DNA of 64,000 nt from Ga0077560 sp046330435 (GCA_046330435.1 JAXLST010000013.1:101850-165849), one strand, 5' to 3'; shown: positions 6,950-16,491, counted from the first letter of the stretch. Numbers and translations are program-made. Notes: generated by a model from the sequence alone, not told the origin.

Positions 6950-9025
6950 GTGCGGACCAGGTGGATGCGGGTGACCGGCGTCGCCGCCCTGTGCGGGGTG
7001 TGCGCGACGGGGATCGTGCTGGGCGCGACCGGCGGGGAGGCCGCGAAGAAGGCGCCCCGGAAGGCGGTCGCCAAGGACCGGCTGGTCGCCTTCGACAGCT
7101 GCGCCCGGCTGGAGGCCTACGCGCGGACGCGGGCGCTCAACCTGGTGGGCCCGTACGGCGTGGCCGGATACGCCACGAGCTACCCGGTGGGCGACACCGT
7201 GGGCGGCGTGCCGCCGCGCACCGCGGTGCCCGCCGCGGCGCCCGCCCCCACCACCTCCGGCGACGCCGCCGGCGGCGGCACCCAGGGCGTCGACTACTCC
7301 GGCACCAACGTGCAGGAGGAGGGGGTCGACGAGCCGGACATCGTCAAGACCGACGGCCGCACCATGTTCGTCGCGGTCGACGGGAGGATCCGCGCGCTGT
7401 CGGTGGGCGCCGGGGGGACCCGGCAGGTCGGCGTGCTCGAGCTCGACGCGGCCTACGGCGAGCAGCAGCTCCTGCTGAGCGGCGACCGGCTCATGGTGAT
7501 CTCGTCCGGCATCGGCCCGGTGCCGCTGCCGGCCACGCCCGCGGTGTCGGTGGAGCCGTCGGCCGGGTCCGGGTCCGCCTCCGGCGGCTCCGGGACCGCC
7601 GTTCCCGTCCCGGACGTCGCGATCGCCCCCGGGCTCATCCCCTACAACCCCGGCACCGTCGTGCGGCTCATCGACGTGAGCGACCCGTCGGACATGAAGC
7701 TCGTGGAGACGATGCGCCTGGAGGGCCGGTACCTGGCGGCCCGCGAGGCCGACGGCGCCGTGCGCCTGGTGATCTCCTCCACCCCTGACATCGGCGGCAT
7801 CGTGTACCCGGTGGACGGCACCCCGGCGGCGGAGGCCGTCGCCACGGCCGCGAACCGGGCGGTCGTGCGGTCCACCCCCGTCAACAGCTGGCTGCCGGTC
7901 TACACCACCCAGCGGGCCGGGCAGGCCGTCTCGCCCGTCAAGCGTGCCGTGCGCTGCCGCGACGTGGCGTACCCCACGCAGTTCTCCGGCCTCGGGACCC
8001 TGTCGGTGCTCACGATCGACCCCGCCAAGGGCCTGGACCCCGTGGACAAGGACGCGATCCTCACCGACGGCGACATCGTCTACGGGTCGAGGACGTCCCT
8101 GTACGTCACCACCCCCCGCTGGATGTCCCCGGAGGTGCTCTCGGGCCAGAAGGACGTGCCGGCGGACGCCTCCACCCAGATCCACCGGTTCGAGGTGACC
8201 TCCCGCACCGCCACCCGGTACCGCGCCAGCGGACGGGTCCCCGGGTTCCTCATGAGCCAGTGGTCGATGAGCGAGCAGGACGGCGTCCTGCGCGTCGCCA
8301 GCACCGACGAGCCCATGTGGGGGACCTCCGGCGAGCAGATCAGCGCGAGCCAGAGCCAGGTCACCACCCTGCGCGAGAGCGCCGGGAAGCTCGCGAAGGT
8401 GGGCCAGGTGAACGGCCTCGGCAAGGGCGAGCGCATCTATGCGGTGCGGTTCATCGGCGCCACCGGCTACGTCGTGACGTTCCGCCAGGTCGACCCGCTG
8501 TACGTGATCGACCTCTCCGACCCGGCCGCGCCGGTCGTGAAGGGCGAGCTCAAGATCCCCGGGTACTCGGCGTACCTGCACCCGGTGGGCGAGGACCTGC
8601 TGCTCGGCGTCGGGCAGGACGCCGACGCCCAGGGCCGGGTGCAGGGCACCCAGGTCTCCCTGTTCGACGTCTCCGACCCCACGCGGCCGCGGCGACTCGC
8701 CACGGAGCACCTGGCCAAGGGCTGGTCGGAGGCCGAGAGCGACCACCACGCGTTCCTGTACTGGCCGCCCACGCGCCTCACCGTCGTGCCGGTGAACGCC
8801 TGGGACAGCGGCAAGTGGGGCGCGGAGGCCGTGGGCCTGCGCGTGAGCCGGGCCGGCGGGATCACCCGCGCCGGGCTGGTCACGCACCCGAGCCCCAACG
8901 GCTGGGAGGGCAACATCCGGCGCTCGGTCGTGGTGCGGCAGTCCCTGCTCACCATCTCCGACGCGGGGGTCAAGACCAGCCGGCTGGACACCCTGGCGAC
9001 GACCGGGTGGGTGGGGTTCCGGTAG
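6950..9025 (+). CDS. Secreted beta-propeller domain protein
   Basis: A 691-residue exported protein of the Beta_propel type (PF09826-like). After a signal sequence (about residues 5-25, GVAALCGVCATGIVLGA) comes a linker, then the hallmark block NVQEEGVDEPDIVKTDGR that opens the propeller. Repeated blade elements follow, such as LYVIDLSDPAAPVVKGELKI and VSLFDVSDPTRPRRLA. Roles proposed for the family are cell-surface binding or scaffolding; no catalytic residues are evident. GTG 6950 is preferred because GAGGAGG lies 5 nt before it and because it places the signal peptide at the N-terminus. It is divergent from the glycine-rich/apbE operon, with a 194-bp promoter region between them. Confidence 0.82.
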   Translation: MRTRWMRVTGVAALCGVCATGIVLGATGGEAAKKAPRKAVAKDRLVAFDSCARLEAYARTRALNLVGPYGVAGYATSYPVGDTVGGVPPRTAVPAAAPAPTTSGDAAGGGTQGVDYSGTNVQEEGVDEPDIVKTDGRTMFVAVDGRIRALSVGAGGTRQVGVLELDAAYGEQQLLLSGDRLMVISSGIGPVPLPATPAVSVEPSAGSGSASGGSGTAVPVPDVAIAPGLIPYNPGTVVRLIDVSDPSDMKLVETMRLEGRYLAAREADGAVRLVISSTPDIGGIVYPVDGTPAAEAVATAANRAVVRSTPVNSWLPVYTTQRAGQAVSPVKRAVRCRDVAYPTQFSGLGTLSVLTIDPAKGLDPVDKDAILTDGDIVYGSRTSLYVTTPRWMSPEVLSGQKDVPADASTQIHRFEVTSRTATRYRASGRVPGFLMSQWSMSEQDGVLRVASTDEPMWGTSGEQISASQSQVTTLRESAGKLAKVGQVNGLGKGERIYAVRFIGATGYVVTFRQVDPLYVIDLSDPAAPVVKGELKIPGYSAYLHPVGEDLLLGVGQDADAQGRVQGTQVSLFDVSDPTRPRRLATEHLAKGWSEAESDHHAFLYWPPTRLTVVPVNAWDSGKWGAEAVGLRVSRAGGITRAGLVTHPSPNGWEGNIRRSVVVRQSLLTISDAGVKTSRLDTLATTGWVGFR

Positions 9026-9056
9026 CGCGGAGTTGAGCGGCGGGGCCGGCGCGCAC

Positions 9057-9062
9057 TAGGTT
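9057..9062 (+). promoter_or_regulatory. -10 element of the holin-like gene (leaderless)
   Basis: TAGGTT fits TANNNT and ends exactly 6 nt before the ATG at 9069, the same spacing as at ilvD. Confidence 0.45.
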
Positions 9063-9068
9063 GGGCAC

Positions 9069-9446
9069 ATGAACTACGCCCAGCGCGCCGGCCTCGTGCT
9101 GGCCTCCAGCGCCGTCGCCCTGCTGGTGGCGGCCCTGATCTTCGACCGCTTCACGATCTCGGCGCTCGGATTCCCGATCGTCGTGATCATCTTCACCCTG
9201 GTCTCGCTCGTCGCGAAGCCGCTCACCGAGTCGCTGGTGCGGCAGCACGCCCGGGAGATCTACTGGGCCACGGGGCTCATCGCGACGTGGGTGACGCTGC
9301 TGGTCACCGACCTGGTGTCCGACGGCATCCAGATCGAGGGGATCGGCACCTGGGTCTTCTCGACGGTCATCGTCTGGGTCTCGGTGATCGGCGCGAACGC
9401 CGTGGCCGACGCCCTGGGCGACGGGAGCGCGAAGAAGGCCGCCTGA
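9069..9446 (+). CDS. Four-helix small membrane protein, phage holin superfamily IV-like
   Basis: A 125-residue protein with four predicted membrane helices (about 7-25, 32-52, 66-86, 95-113) and a short Lys/Ala tail. Length and helix spacing fit the Phage_holin_4_2/YvlD-like family, which is widespread on bacterial chromosomes and usually unrelated to phage lysis. There is no endolysin or other phage gene around it, so a holin role is unlikely. Its job in the membrane is unknown. It is convergent with the DNA ligase gene and the two share a hairpin. Confidence 0.6.
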   Translation: MNYAQRAGLVLASSAVALLVAALIFDRFTISALGFPIVVIIFTLVSLVAKPLTESLVRQHAREIYWATGLIATWVTLLVTDLVSDGIQIEGIGTWVFSTVIVWVSVIGANAVADALGDGSAKKAA

Positions 9447-9449
9447 GCG

Positions 9450-9471
9450 GCCGCCGGCGTCAGCCGGCGGC
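9450..9471. terminator. Bidirectional hairpin with the ligase stop codon in its loop
   Basis: GCCGCCGGC at 9450-9458 and GCCGGCGGC at 9463-9471 pair perfectly over 9 bp. The 4-nt loop GTCA contains the complement of the ligase TGA stop (9460-9462). Confidence 0.55.
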
Positions 9472-10971
9472 GTGCAGCGCGAGCACGGTGCCGATGGCGT
9501 CCGCCTCGGCCGGGGACTTGTCGGGGCGGTAGCGCACCACCCGTGCGAACCGCAGCGCCACCCCGCCCGGGTACCGGCGGCTGGTCTGCACCCCGTCGAA
9601 GGCGATCTCCACCACCAGCTCGGGCCGCACGTGCACCACGTGCCGGTCCCGGCCGGTCTCCCGGGCCAGCAGCTCCTGCGTCTGCCACCGCAACGTCGCG
9701 TCGGTGAGGCCCTTGAAGGTCTTGCCGAGCATCACGAAGCCGCCGGTGCCCGGGTCCCGGGCGCCGAGGTGCAGGTTCGAGAGGAACCCGGTGCGCCGCC
9801 CGCTGCCCCACTCGGCCGCCAGCACCACCAGGTCGAGCGTGTGTACGGGCTTGACCTTGCGCCAGGCGGCGCCGCGGCGCCCCGCCTCGTACGGCGCCGA
9901 GACGTCCTTCACCACCACGCCCTCGTGGCCGTGGGCGAGGGCGTCGGCGAGCATGGCGGCCACGTCCTCCGGCCCGGCGGCGCCGCGGCGCGGCATCCGC
10001 ATGCCCTCCGGGACGATGCGGGCCAGCTCCGCGTGCCGGGCCGTGCCGGGCAGGTCCAGGAGGTCCGCGCCGTCGGCGTGCAGGACGTCGAACAGCATGA
10101 GGGCGAGCTCCGGGCCCTCGCCGCGGCGCGCGACCCGTGACCCGGTGGCCTGGAAGCGCTCGGGGCGGCCATCGGGCCGCAGCAGGATCGCCTCGCCGTC
10201 CAGCACGGCCGACGCGACGGGCAGGGACCGGGCCGCCCGGACGATCTCCGGCACGCGCCCGGTGATGTCGTCGAGGCTGCGGGTGAACACCGCCACCTCG
10301 TCCCCGTCGCGGTGCACCTGCACGCGCACGCCGTCGAGCTTCCACTCCACGGCGGCGTCCGCCATCCCCGCCACGGCGTCCCCCGCCCCCGCGGCGGGCG
10401 AGGCGAGCATCGGCAGCAGCGGCGTGCCGACCCGCAGGCCCAGCGCGTCCAGGCCGGCGGCGCCGTCGCGCAGGGCGACGGCGGCCACCTCGCCCAGGTC
10501 ACCGCGCAGCATCAGGGCCCGGCGCACCGCCGGTGCGGGGACCCCGGCGGCCTCCGCCACCGCGTCGGTCACGAGCCCGCGCAGGGCACCCTGCCGCACC
10601 CCTCCGGCCAGGAGCGCCCGCACGAACGCCTGCTCCGGGGGCGTGGCGGCGGCCAGCAGGGCCCCCAGCCGGTCCCTGCGCGCGCGCTGCGACCCGGGCC
10701 CGGCGAGGGCCCCCAGCTCCTCGAAGGCCCGGTCCAGGTCCGCCACCGTGAGCGACGGCGCGGCGGCGGCGGGCGCGTCCACCTCCCGGGCGCCGGCCCA
10801 GCCCACGCCGGTCTGGCGTTGCCGGGGCTCGCCGGCCAGCAGGGCGACGCCGGCGGCGACCTCGCCGGGGTCCAGCTCCCGCACCGCGGCGGCCAGCAGG
10901 CCGGTCTTCGCCCGGCGGGACGATGTGGAGGCGACCTGCGCGGAGGTCTCGGCGAGCCGGGCGAGCAGCAT
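9460..10971 (-). CDS. ATP-dependent DNA ligase (LigB-like)
   Basis: A 503-residue ligase that seals DNA nicks using ATP; length and order match the mycobacterial LigB/archaeal type. An N-terminal DNA-binding domain (about 1-205) precedes the adenylation domain with the nucleotidyl lysine in EWKLDGVRVQVHR near residue 225. Further ligase motifs are LDGEAIL, FDVLH, EGVVVKD and WRKVKP, and an OB-fold domain follows. The ATG at 10971 is taken because a weak AGGAT lies upstream; no TANNNT element is seen. There is no Ku or polymerase gene nearby, so it is a stand-alone repair or backup ligase. The essential NAD-dependent LigA is expected elsewhere. Confidence 0.92.
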   Translation of the reverse strand: MLLARLAETSAQVASTSSRRAKTGLLAAAVRELDPGEVAAGVALLAGEPRQRQTGVGWAGAREVDAPAAAAPSLTVADLDRAFEELGALAGPGSQRARRDRLGALLAAATPPEQAFVRALLAGGVRQGALRGLVTDAVAEAAGVPAPAVRRALMLRGDLGEVAAVALRDGAAGLDALGLRVGTPLLPMLASPAAGAGDAVAGMADAAVEWKLDGVRVQVHRDGDEVAVFTRSLDDITGRVPEIVRAARSLPVASAVLDGEAILLRPDGRPERFQATGSRVARRGEGPELALMLFDVLHADGADLLDLPGTARHAELARIVPEGMRMPRRGAAGPEDVAAMLADALAHGHEGVVVKDVSAPYEAGRRGAAWRKVKPVHTLDLVVLAAEWGSGRRTGFLSNLHLGARDPGTGGFVMLGKTFKGLTDATLRWQTQELLARETGRDRHVVHVRPELVVEIAFDGVQTSRRYPGGVALRFARVVRYRPDKSPAEADAIGTVLALHAAG

Positions 10972-11015
10972 GGGGTCATCCTGACGCGGCGCCCGCCCGG
11001 CCGCACCGGGACCGG

Positions 11016-11450
11016 TCAGCCGGGGGCGGCCAGCGGCTCCTGCTCGGAGGCGCCCACGGCGAAGCCGTAGGGCGAGCGGATGCTCATGCACACCATCACC
11101 CGCCCGGAGAGGCTGCAGCGGAACGGCCCCACCGCCACCGTCGCGCCGTTCCGGACGATCCGCGACGCGATGCGGGGCGCGGCGTCACGGGGGCGGAAGA
11201 TGCGCGCCCGGCCGGTGGCCGTGAACTGGCCGGCCACCCGCACCCCGCGGGTCGTGCGCATCACGTCGCACCGCATGGACGCACGCACGCCCTTGGCGGG
11301 CGGCGCGTACCTGCAGCGCACGTTGGCGTCGCGCGTGCGGAACTCCTGCCCGCGCCGCGCATCCAGCACCGCGGTGGCGGCCCCGGCCGGCACCGCCGCC
11401 CAGCACATCGCGGCCGCGGCGATCCCCGCGCCGGCGAACGATCGACGCAT
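11016..11450 (-). CDS. Small secreted protein with four conserved-looking cysteines
   Basis: A 144-residue exported protein. The signal peptide spans about residues 1-25 and ends near AVPAGAA. The mature part has four cysteines (VRCRY, MRCDV, FRCSL, MVCMS) that could form two disulfides, and ends with SPYGFAVG. The spacing recalls small actinobacterial secreted proteins of the DUF6636 kind, where short C-containing strands are followed by a GF motif; this likeness is tentative. The ATG at 11450 follows a purine-rich GGGGAG stretch. Function is unknown. It lies between the ligase and a methyltransferase on the same strand, with gaps that do not suggest an operon. Confidence 0.6.
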   Translation of the reverse strand: MRRSFAGAGIAAAAMCWAAVPAGAATAVLDARRGQEFRTRDANVRCRYAPPAKGVRASMRCDVMRTTRGVRVAGQFTATGRARIFRPRDAAPRIASRIVRNGATVAVGPFRCSLSGRVMVCMSIRSPYGFAVGASEQEPLAAPG

Positions 11451-11538
11451 CCCTGCTCCCCTCTCCCCGGTTCCCCGGGGCATCCTGCCCGGCGGGCCGC
11501 CGCGGGTGAACACCCCGCCGCGGGCTCTGGCGGTTCGA

Positions 11539-12297
11539 TCAGGCGGGGACGGCGCCGGCGGCGACCACCGCCGGCAGGCGCCCGGCCACCTCGTCGTCCG
11601 GAAGGCGCCCGTAGGCCCCCCACCAGGCGCGGGCGACCGGCGCCGGCACGTCGTCGGGCTCCGCGGGCGCCAGCGCCGCCGCGGAGGGCTGCAGCAGCTC
11701 CTCGACCGCCGCGCGCCCGCGGGCCTCGGTGACCACGGGGTGCAGGCGCACCCCCAGCAGGCCCGCGGCCGACAGCAGCGCGGGCAGCTCGCCGGGCAGG
11801 CCCGGCCGGCGGATCCCGACCCGCCGAGGGCTCAGCACGCGACGCGTGAGACCCGGGTCCGGGTGCTCGAGCTCGGCCGCCGCCCAGACGGGCTCGGCGG
11901 CCACCACCCGGCCACCCGGCGCCGCCGCGGCGACCGCGGCGGCGAGCACGGCGAAGGGGTCGCCGCCCCGCGACAGCGCCCGCACCAGGAGCACCCCGTG
12001 CACCGGCGCGCCCACCGCGTGCGGCCCCTCCAGGCCGCCGGCGCGGAACTCCACGGGCAGGCCCTCCTCGCGGGCGGCCTCCGCCGCCTCGGCCATGAGC
12101 CCCGCCGAGGGGTCCACCGCCAGCACCGCGCCGCGCGGCCCCACCATCCGCGCGATCTGCAGGGACAGCTCCCCGGTGCCGCACCCGGCATGGAGGATCC
12201 GCTCGCCCCGCCGGGGGCCGAGCTGCGCGACCGCCGCGGCCCCGAGTTCACCCGCCCACGGCCCGGCGCCACGATCCGTTGCGGCCCGTCCGTTCAC
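11539..12297 (-). CDS. SAM-dependent methyltransferase
   Basis: A 252-residue class I methyltransferase. Motif I is ILHAGCGTGELSLQIARMVG near residue 35, motif II VLAVDPSAGLM and a later APGGRVVAAEP marks the post-motif strand. The C-terminal half is variable and Ala, Pro and Arg rich, so the substrate is unknown. GTG 12297 is chosen over GTG 12306 because TACCGT (12305-12310) is a -10 element ending 7 nt before it, and the earlier GTG would begin inside that spacer. Asp in motif I is replaced by His (LHAGCGTG), a modest departure from the usual LDxGxGxG. Confidence 0.72.
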   Translation of the reverse strand: MNGRAATDRGAGPWAGELGAAAVAQLGPRRGERILHAGCGTGELSLQIARMVGPRGAVLAVDPSAGLMAEAAEAAREEGLPVEFRAGGLEGPHAVGAPVHGVLLVRALSRGGDPFAVLAAAVAAAAPGGRVVAAEPVWAAAELEHPDPGLTRRVLSPRRVGIRRPGLPGELPALLSAAGLLGVRLHPVVTEARGRAAVEELLQPSAAALAPAEPDDVPAPVARAWWGAYGRLPDDEVAGRLPAVVAAGAVPA

Positions 12298-12304
12298 GCC
12301 GCCC

Positions 12305-12310
12305 ACGGTA
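12305..12310 (-). promoter_or_regulatory. -10 element of the methyltransferase gene (leaderless)
   Basis: On the minus strand TACCGT fits TANNNT and ends 7 nt before GTG 12297. Confidence 0.4.
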
Positions 12311-12359
12311 CGCGGCGGCCCGCCGGCCCCGCATGAGGAGAACCCCCGGGCGCCCGCCC

Positions 12360-15167
12360 TCAGGCCGGCTCGTCGCCCGCCCGGTCCGCGAACCGGCGGG
12401 CCAGCTGGCTGCGGGACCGCAGCCCGAGCTTGCGGTACACGTTGCCGAGGTGCCGCTCGATGGTCTTCTCGGACAGGAACATCTTGGCGGCGGCCTCGCG
12501 GTTGGTCGCGCCGCGGGCGACGGCCAGGGCCACCTGGAGCTCGCGCGGGGTGAGCCGGTCGGTCACGGCGGGGTCCCGGGTGCGGGCGCGCAGCCCGCTG
12601 GCGTCGAGCTCCTCACGGGCCCGGTCGGCCCACGGCGTGGCGCCGAGCGCCTCGAAGGTCTCCAGCGCCTCCGACAGCAGGGTCCGGGCCTCGGCCCTGC
12701 GCCGGTCGCGGCGCAGGCGCTCCCCGTAGGCCAGCTGGGTCCTCGCCCGCTCGAACGGCTGGTGCCGGATGTCCCGGTGCAGATGCAGGGCCTGCGCGAA
12801 GTGCTGGTCGTGGTCCGGGCCGGCGAGGATACCGCGGCAGCGCGACAGGCTCGCCGCGGCCCACCTGCTGCCGCTGCGCTGCGCCTCCTGGGCGAACACC
12901 CGCAGCTGCTGCACCGCCTCGTCGCGGCGCCCCAGCCGCACCAGCGCCTCCACCAGATCCGGGCGCCACTCAACCACCGTGGGCGAACCCACTCCGGTCC
13001 CCATCCGCCGCCGGGCGAGCGGCAGCAGGTGCTCACGAGCGGCGTCCGGGTCACCGCGGCCGAGCTCCAGCAGCCCCAGCCCCGAGAGGCGGAACGCCTC
13101 GAAGTTCCGCGCGCCCGTGCGCTCCACCATCTCCCCGCACCGGGCGGCGGCCCGCCGGCACTCGACGTCGTGACCCAGGCATGCCTCGAGCCGCGTGAGC
13201 ACCGCCAGGGCGAACAGCCCGGAGGTGTCCTGCCCGGCCTCCTCGGCGATCACGTGCGCCTCCTTGGCGGCGGCGAGGGCCTCCGGCCATGCGCCCGTGC
13301 GGAACGCGACCTCGGCGGCCACCCCCAGTGGGAACGCCAGCCCGCCCACCGCGCCCTGGGCGCGCAGCGCGTCGATGAGCGCCCGGATGCCCGCGTCCGC
13401 GGCGGGGAAGTCCTCGGTGTAGGCCTCCACCAGCGCCAGGCAGGCGTACAGCTGGATGGTGCGCGGGGACCGCTCCACGCGGCGGGTGAGCGCCCGGGCG
13501 ACGCCGATGTGGTCGCGCGCCCCCCGCAGGTCGCCGACGACGGTGCGCGCGGTGGCCAGGGCGACCATCGCCTGCGCGGTGCACTCCGGGTCGCCCAGCC
13601 GCTGCGCCACCGCCAGGGCGCGCCGGGCGGCGGTGAAGGCGCCCGTGGGGTCGTCGGCCATCACCGCGCAGTACGCGCCGTGCGCGAGGCGCTCCACCGC
13701 GTGCTCGCCCGGCGTCCGGTCGTCCACGCCCTGCACCAGCAGCCGGTGCGCCACCGACACGTCGCCGGTGGTGAGGAGCGCCATGCCGCGGATGTACTCC
13801 GCCCCGTCGCGCACCGTCGGGTCGGCCGTGAGCATCAGCGCCTCGCCCGCCAGCTGCAGCGCCCACGACGGCCTGCCGGCCTCCAGGGCCGCGCCGGACG
13901 CCGCGAGCAGCCGCGTGGCCCGCAGGTCGGGGTCGCCAGTGAGGCGCGCGGCGCGGTCGTAGCCCGCCGCGGCCGCCGCCGACCCGGTGCGGCTGCCGGC
14001 GCTGGCGGCGTACGCGGCCAGCGCGGACGCGGCCTCCTCGTCGGGGCCCAGGGCGCACTGCGCCCGGTGCCACGCCCACCGCTCCCCGCCGTCCCGGCGC
14101 CCGATGGCCTCCGCGAGGGCCCGGTGGGCGGCGCGGCGCTCCGGGCCCCCGGCGAGCTCCACGGCCACCGACCGGAGCACCGGGTGGGTCATCAGCAGGC
14201 GGTCGCGCGAGACCTCGACCACCCCGGCGGCCTCCGCCGTCTCCAGGTCGGAGGGACCGCCGCCCCACGCGGTGAGCGCCGACAGCACCGGGGCGGGGTC
14301 GCCGTCCGAGCTGCACGCCACCAGCAGCGCCGCCCGGCGCGCGGCCTCCGGCAGCGACTCCAGGCGGTCGCGGAACGCCGCGGTCACCACGCCACCGGGC
14401 CGCAGCGGCTCCGACAGCGGCGCGCATCCCGCGCGCTGGTCCTCCGGCAGGGCCTGGGGGAGCTCCCGCAGTGCCAGCGGGTTCCCGGCGGCGGCGGCCA
14501 GGATCGCCTCCTCCACCCATGGGGCGAGCTCCGCCGCGACCCGCGAGGACCGCAGCAGGCGGCGGGCGTCCTGGTCGGGGAGCCCCGCGAGGTGGACGGT
14601 GGGCAGCCCCGACATGCGCGGGCCCCCGAACGGCGCGGGCCGCGTCGCGACGAGGATCACCACGCCCTCGTGCCCCAGGCGGCGGGCGGCGAACAGCACG
14701 GCCTCAACCGACGGGGTGTCCATCGCGTGGGCGTCGTCCACCAGGCACAGCACCGGCCCGCGCTCCGCGGCGGCGGACAGGAGCCCCAGCGTCGCCGCGT
14801 ACACCGCGAACCGGTCGCCGCGGCCGGGCGGCGCGATCGCCAGCGCGCCCTCCAGCGCCGCGCGCTGCGGCGCCGGCAGGTGCGGCAGGAGCCCCACGAG
14901 GGGGCGCAGCAGCTCGGCGAGGCCCGCGTACGCCAGGGCGGTCTCGCTCTGGATGCCGCGCGCGGAGACGACCTGGAAGCCGTGGGCGAGGTCGCCCGTG
15001 GCCGCCAGCAGGGCGGTCTTGCCGATGCCCGGGCCGCCAGACACCACCAGGGCGGTGCTGCGGCCGGCGCGCGCGCCCTCGATCGCCCGGGCCGCCATGG
15101 CGAGCTCCGGGCGTCGTCCGACCAGCCGGGGCGCTGCGACGTCGAACGTGAACATCCGGGCCATCAT
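12360..15167 (-). CDS. LAL-type LuxR-family ATPase regulator
   Basis: A large (935-residue) transcription activator of the MalT/LAL type. The N-terminal ATPase has Walker A GGPGIGKTALL near residue 40 and Walker B VLCLVDDAHAMD near 135. A long helical, TPR-like middle region (about 400-850) fits a signal-sensing scaffold. The C-terminal helix-turn-helix RLTPRELQVALAVARGATNR followed by SEKTIERHLGNVYRKLGL is a classical LuxR DNA-binding domain. Such proteins bind ATP and an inducer before activating promoters. It is divergent from the DctP-like lipoprotein gene (about 190 bp between), a natural target candidate. Several ATG codons (15167, 15164, 15155) compete for the start and none has a clear ribosome site. 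Confidence 0.9.
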   Translation of the reverse strand: MMARMFTFDVAAPRLVGRRPELAMAARAIEGARAGRSTALVVSGGPGIGKTALLAATGDLAHGFQVVSARGIQSETALAYAGLAELLRPLVGLLPHLPAPQRAALEGALAIAPPGRGDRFAVYAATLGLLSAAAERGPVLCLVDDAHAMDTPSVEAVLFAARRLGHEGVVILVATRPAPFGGPRMSGLPTVHLAGLPDQDARRLLRSSRVAAELAPWVEEAILAAAAGNPLALRELPQALPEDQRAGCAPLSEPLRPGGVVTAAFRDRLESLPEAARRAALLVACSSDGDPAPVLSALTAWGGGPSDLETAEAAGVVEVSRDRLLMTHPVLRSVAVELAGGPERRAAHRALAEAIGRRDGGERWAWHRAQCALGPDEEAASALAAYAASAGSRTGSAAAAAGYDRAARLTGDPDLRATRLLAASGAALEAGRPSWALQLAGEALMLTADPTVRDGAEYIRGMALLTTGDVSVAHRLLVQGVDDRTPGEHAVERLAHGAYCAVMADDPTGAFTAARRALAVAQRLGDPECTAQAMVALATARTVVGDLRGARDHIGVARALTRRVERSPRTIQLYACLALVEAYTEDFPAADAGIRALIDALRAQGAVGGLAFPLGVAAEVAFRTGAWPEALAAAKEAHVIAEEAGQDTSGLFALAVLTRLEACLGHDVECRRAAARCGEMVERTGARNFEAFRLSGLGLLELGRGDPDAAREHLLPLARRRMGTGVGSPTVVEWRPDLVEALVRLGRRDEAVQQLRVFAQEAQRSGSRWAAASLSRCRGILAGPDHDQHFAQALHLHRDIRHQPFERARTQLAYGERLRRDRRRAEARTLLSEALETFEALGATPWADRAREELDASGLRARTRDPAVTDRLTPRELQVALAVARGATNREAAAKMFLSEKTIERHLGNVYRKLGLRSRSQLARRFADRAGDEPA

Positions 15168-15354
15168 CCGCGCATCCGGCCGCGGGTGCCACCCACCCAA
15201 GGGCGGGGTGCCGCCACCCCCACGGCGGGCTCACCATGCGGGACGAAACCTGGGAATCCCCCCTATGCGTCCGTCCGGTGCCCGTCATACGCTGACCCCC
15301 GCGGGCCACACGCCCGTCGGATCAGTGTTTCCGTTCAGACAAGGGGGACAGGAC

Positions 15355-16491
15355 GTGAGACGACGCTCCTGGGCGTGGCGTGCGGCAGCCGTGGCTTCTG
15401 GCTGCACGCTCGCGCTGGGGGTCGCCGGCTGCGGCAGCGACAGCAGCAGCAGCGGCGACACCAACACCGGTGGCGGCGGCGGCGCGGAGGTCGAGCTCAC
15501 GCTCGCCTACGTGACCACGCAGCAGCACCCGTACGGCCAGGCCGTGGACTACTTCATCGACGAGGTGAACAAGGCGTCCAACGGCCGCATCAAGATCACC
15601 GGCCTCCCGAGCTACCCGAACCCGGAGCCCCAGCTGCTCTCGGACGTCCGGGCGGGCTCGGTGGAGATGGGCACCATCTCCACCGCCATCTGGGACTCGG
15701 CCGGCATCAACAGCTTCCAGGCGCTGCAGGCACCGTTCCTGGTGAGCAACTACGGCCTCGAGGGCCAGATCCTCGAGGGCGACATCGGCACGGCGATGGC
15801 GGACGACGCCTCGACGAAGGCCGGTGACATCGTCGTGCTGAGCGTGCACGAGGGCGGGCTCCGCAAGCCGCTCGGCGCGAAGAAGAAGTTCACCAACCCG
15901 GCGAGCTTCAAGGGCGCGAAGATCCGCGCCCCCGGCTCGAAGGTGCTGGCGGAGGGCCTGCAGGCCCTCGGCGCCGAGGCCGACCCGCTGCCGCTCCCCG
16001 AGGTCTACCAGGCCCTCAAGAACGGCACCGTCGACGGCATGGAGGCCAACCTCGGCCTCATCGCGACGAACAAGTACTACGAGGTCGCGAAGTACGTGAC
16101 GGGCAACGTCAACTTCTGGCCGTTCCCGACCGCGCTCACGATCAACAAGAAGACGTTCGACGCCCTGTCGGCCGACGACCAGAAGATCCTCACGGACGCC
16201 GCCGCGAAGGTGCCGGCCAAGTCCCTGGAGATCGTCTCGGCCCCGTCGCAGCTGCCCCAGGCCCTCGTGGACTGCGGCGTGGAGTTCGTCACCGCGACGG
16301 ACGCCGACAAGGCCGCGCTGGCGAAGGCCGCCGACGTGGCGGTGACCGCGCTCTCCAAGGCGGACGCCACCACCGCGGACTTCATCAAGCAGATCCAGGA
16401 TCTGAAGGCCTCGGCCGCTCCGCCGGCCGCTCCGCCGCCGTTCCCGACGAAGAAGTCGGCGCCGGACGCCAAGTGCACCCTGGGCGGCTGA
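15355..16491 (+). CDS. TRAP-type substrate-binding lipoprotein (DctP family), apparently orphan
   Basis: A 378-residue exported solute receptor. The signal peptide ends in a lipobox, LGVAGC near residue 26, followed by a Ser, Asn and Gly-rich tether. The DctP core shows YVTTQQHPYGQAVDYFIDEV, the DVRAGSVEMGTI segment, and FKGAKIRAPGSKVLAEGLQA with the Arg that binds the carboxylate of ligands in this family. VYQALKNGTVDGMEANLG is the other family hallmark. A Pro and Lys-rich tail follows. GTG 15355 has AGGGGGACAGG before it. TRAP receptors work with DctQ and DctM permease subunits; neither is adjacent. It may serve a distant permease or act as a sensor for the divergent LuxR protein. Confidence 0.88.
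   Translation: MRRRSWAWRAAAVASGCTLALGVAGCGSDSSSSGDTNTGGGGGAEVELTLAYVTTQQHPYGQAVDYFIDEVNKASNGRIKITGLPSYPNPEPQLLSDVRAGSVEMGTISTAIWDSAGINSFQALQAPFLVSNYGLEGQILEGDIGTAMADDASTKAGDIVVLSVHEGGLRKPLGAKKKFTNPASFKGAKIRAPGSKVLAEGLQALGAEADPLPLPEVYQALKNGTVDGMEANLGLIATNKYYEVAKYVTGNVNFWPFPTALTINKKTFDALSADDQKILTDAAAKVPAKSLEIVSAPSQLPQALVDCGVEFVTATDADKAALAKAADVAVTALSKADATTADFIKQIQDLKASAAPPAAPPPFPTKKSAPDAKCTLGG

Noticed and set aside
9069..9446. Holin-like gene as evidence for a prophage
   Set aside because: There are no endolysin, capsid, integrase or attachment sites nearby. The family is common on chromosomes.
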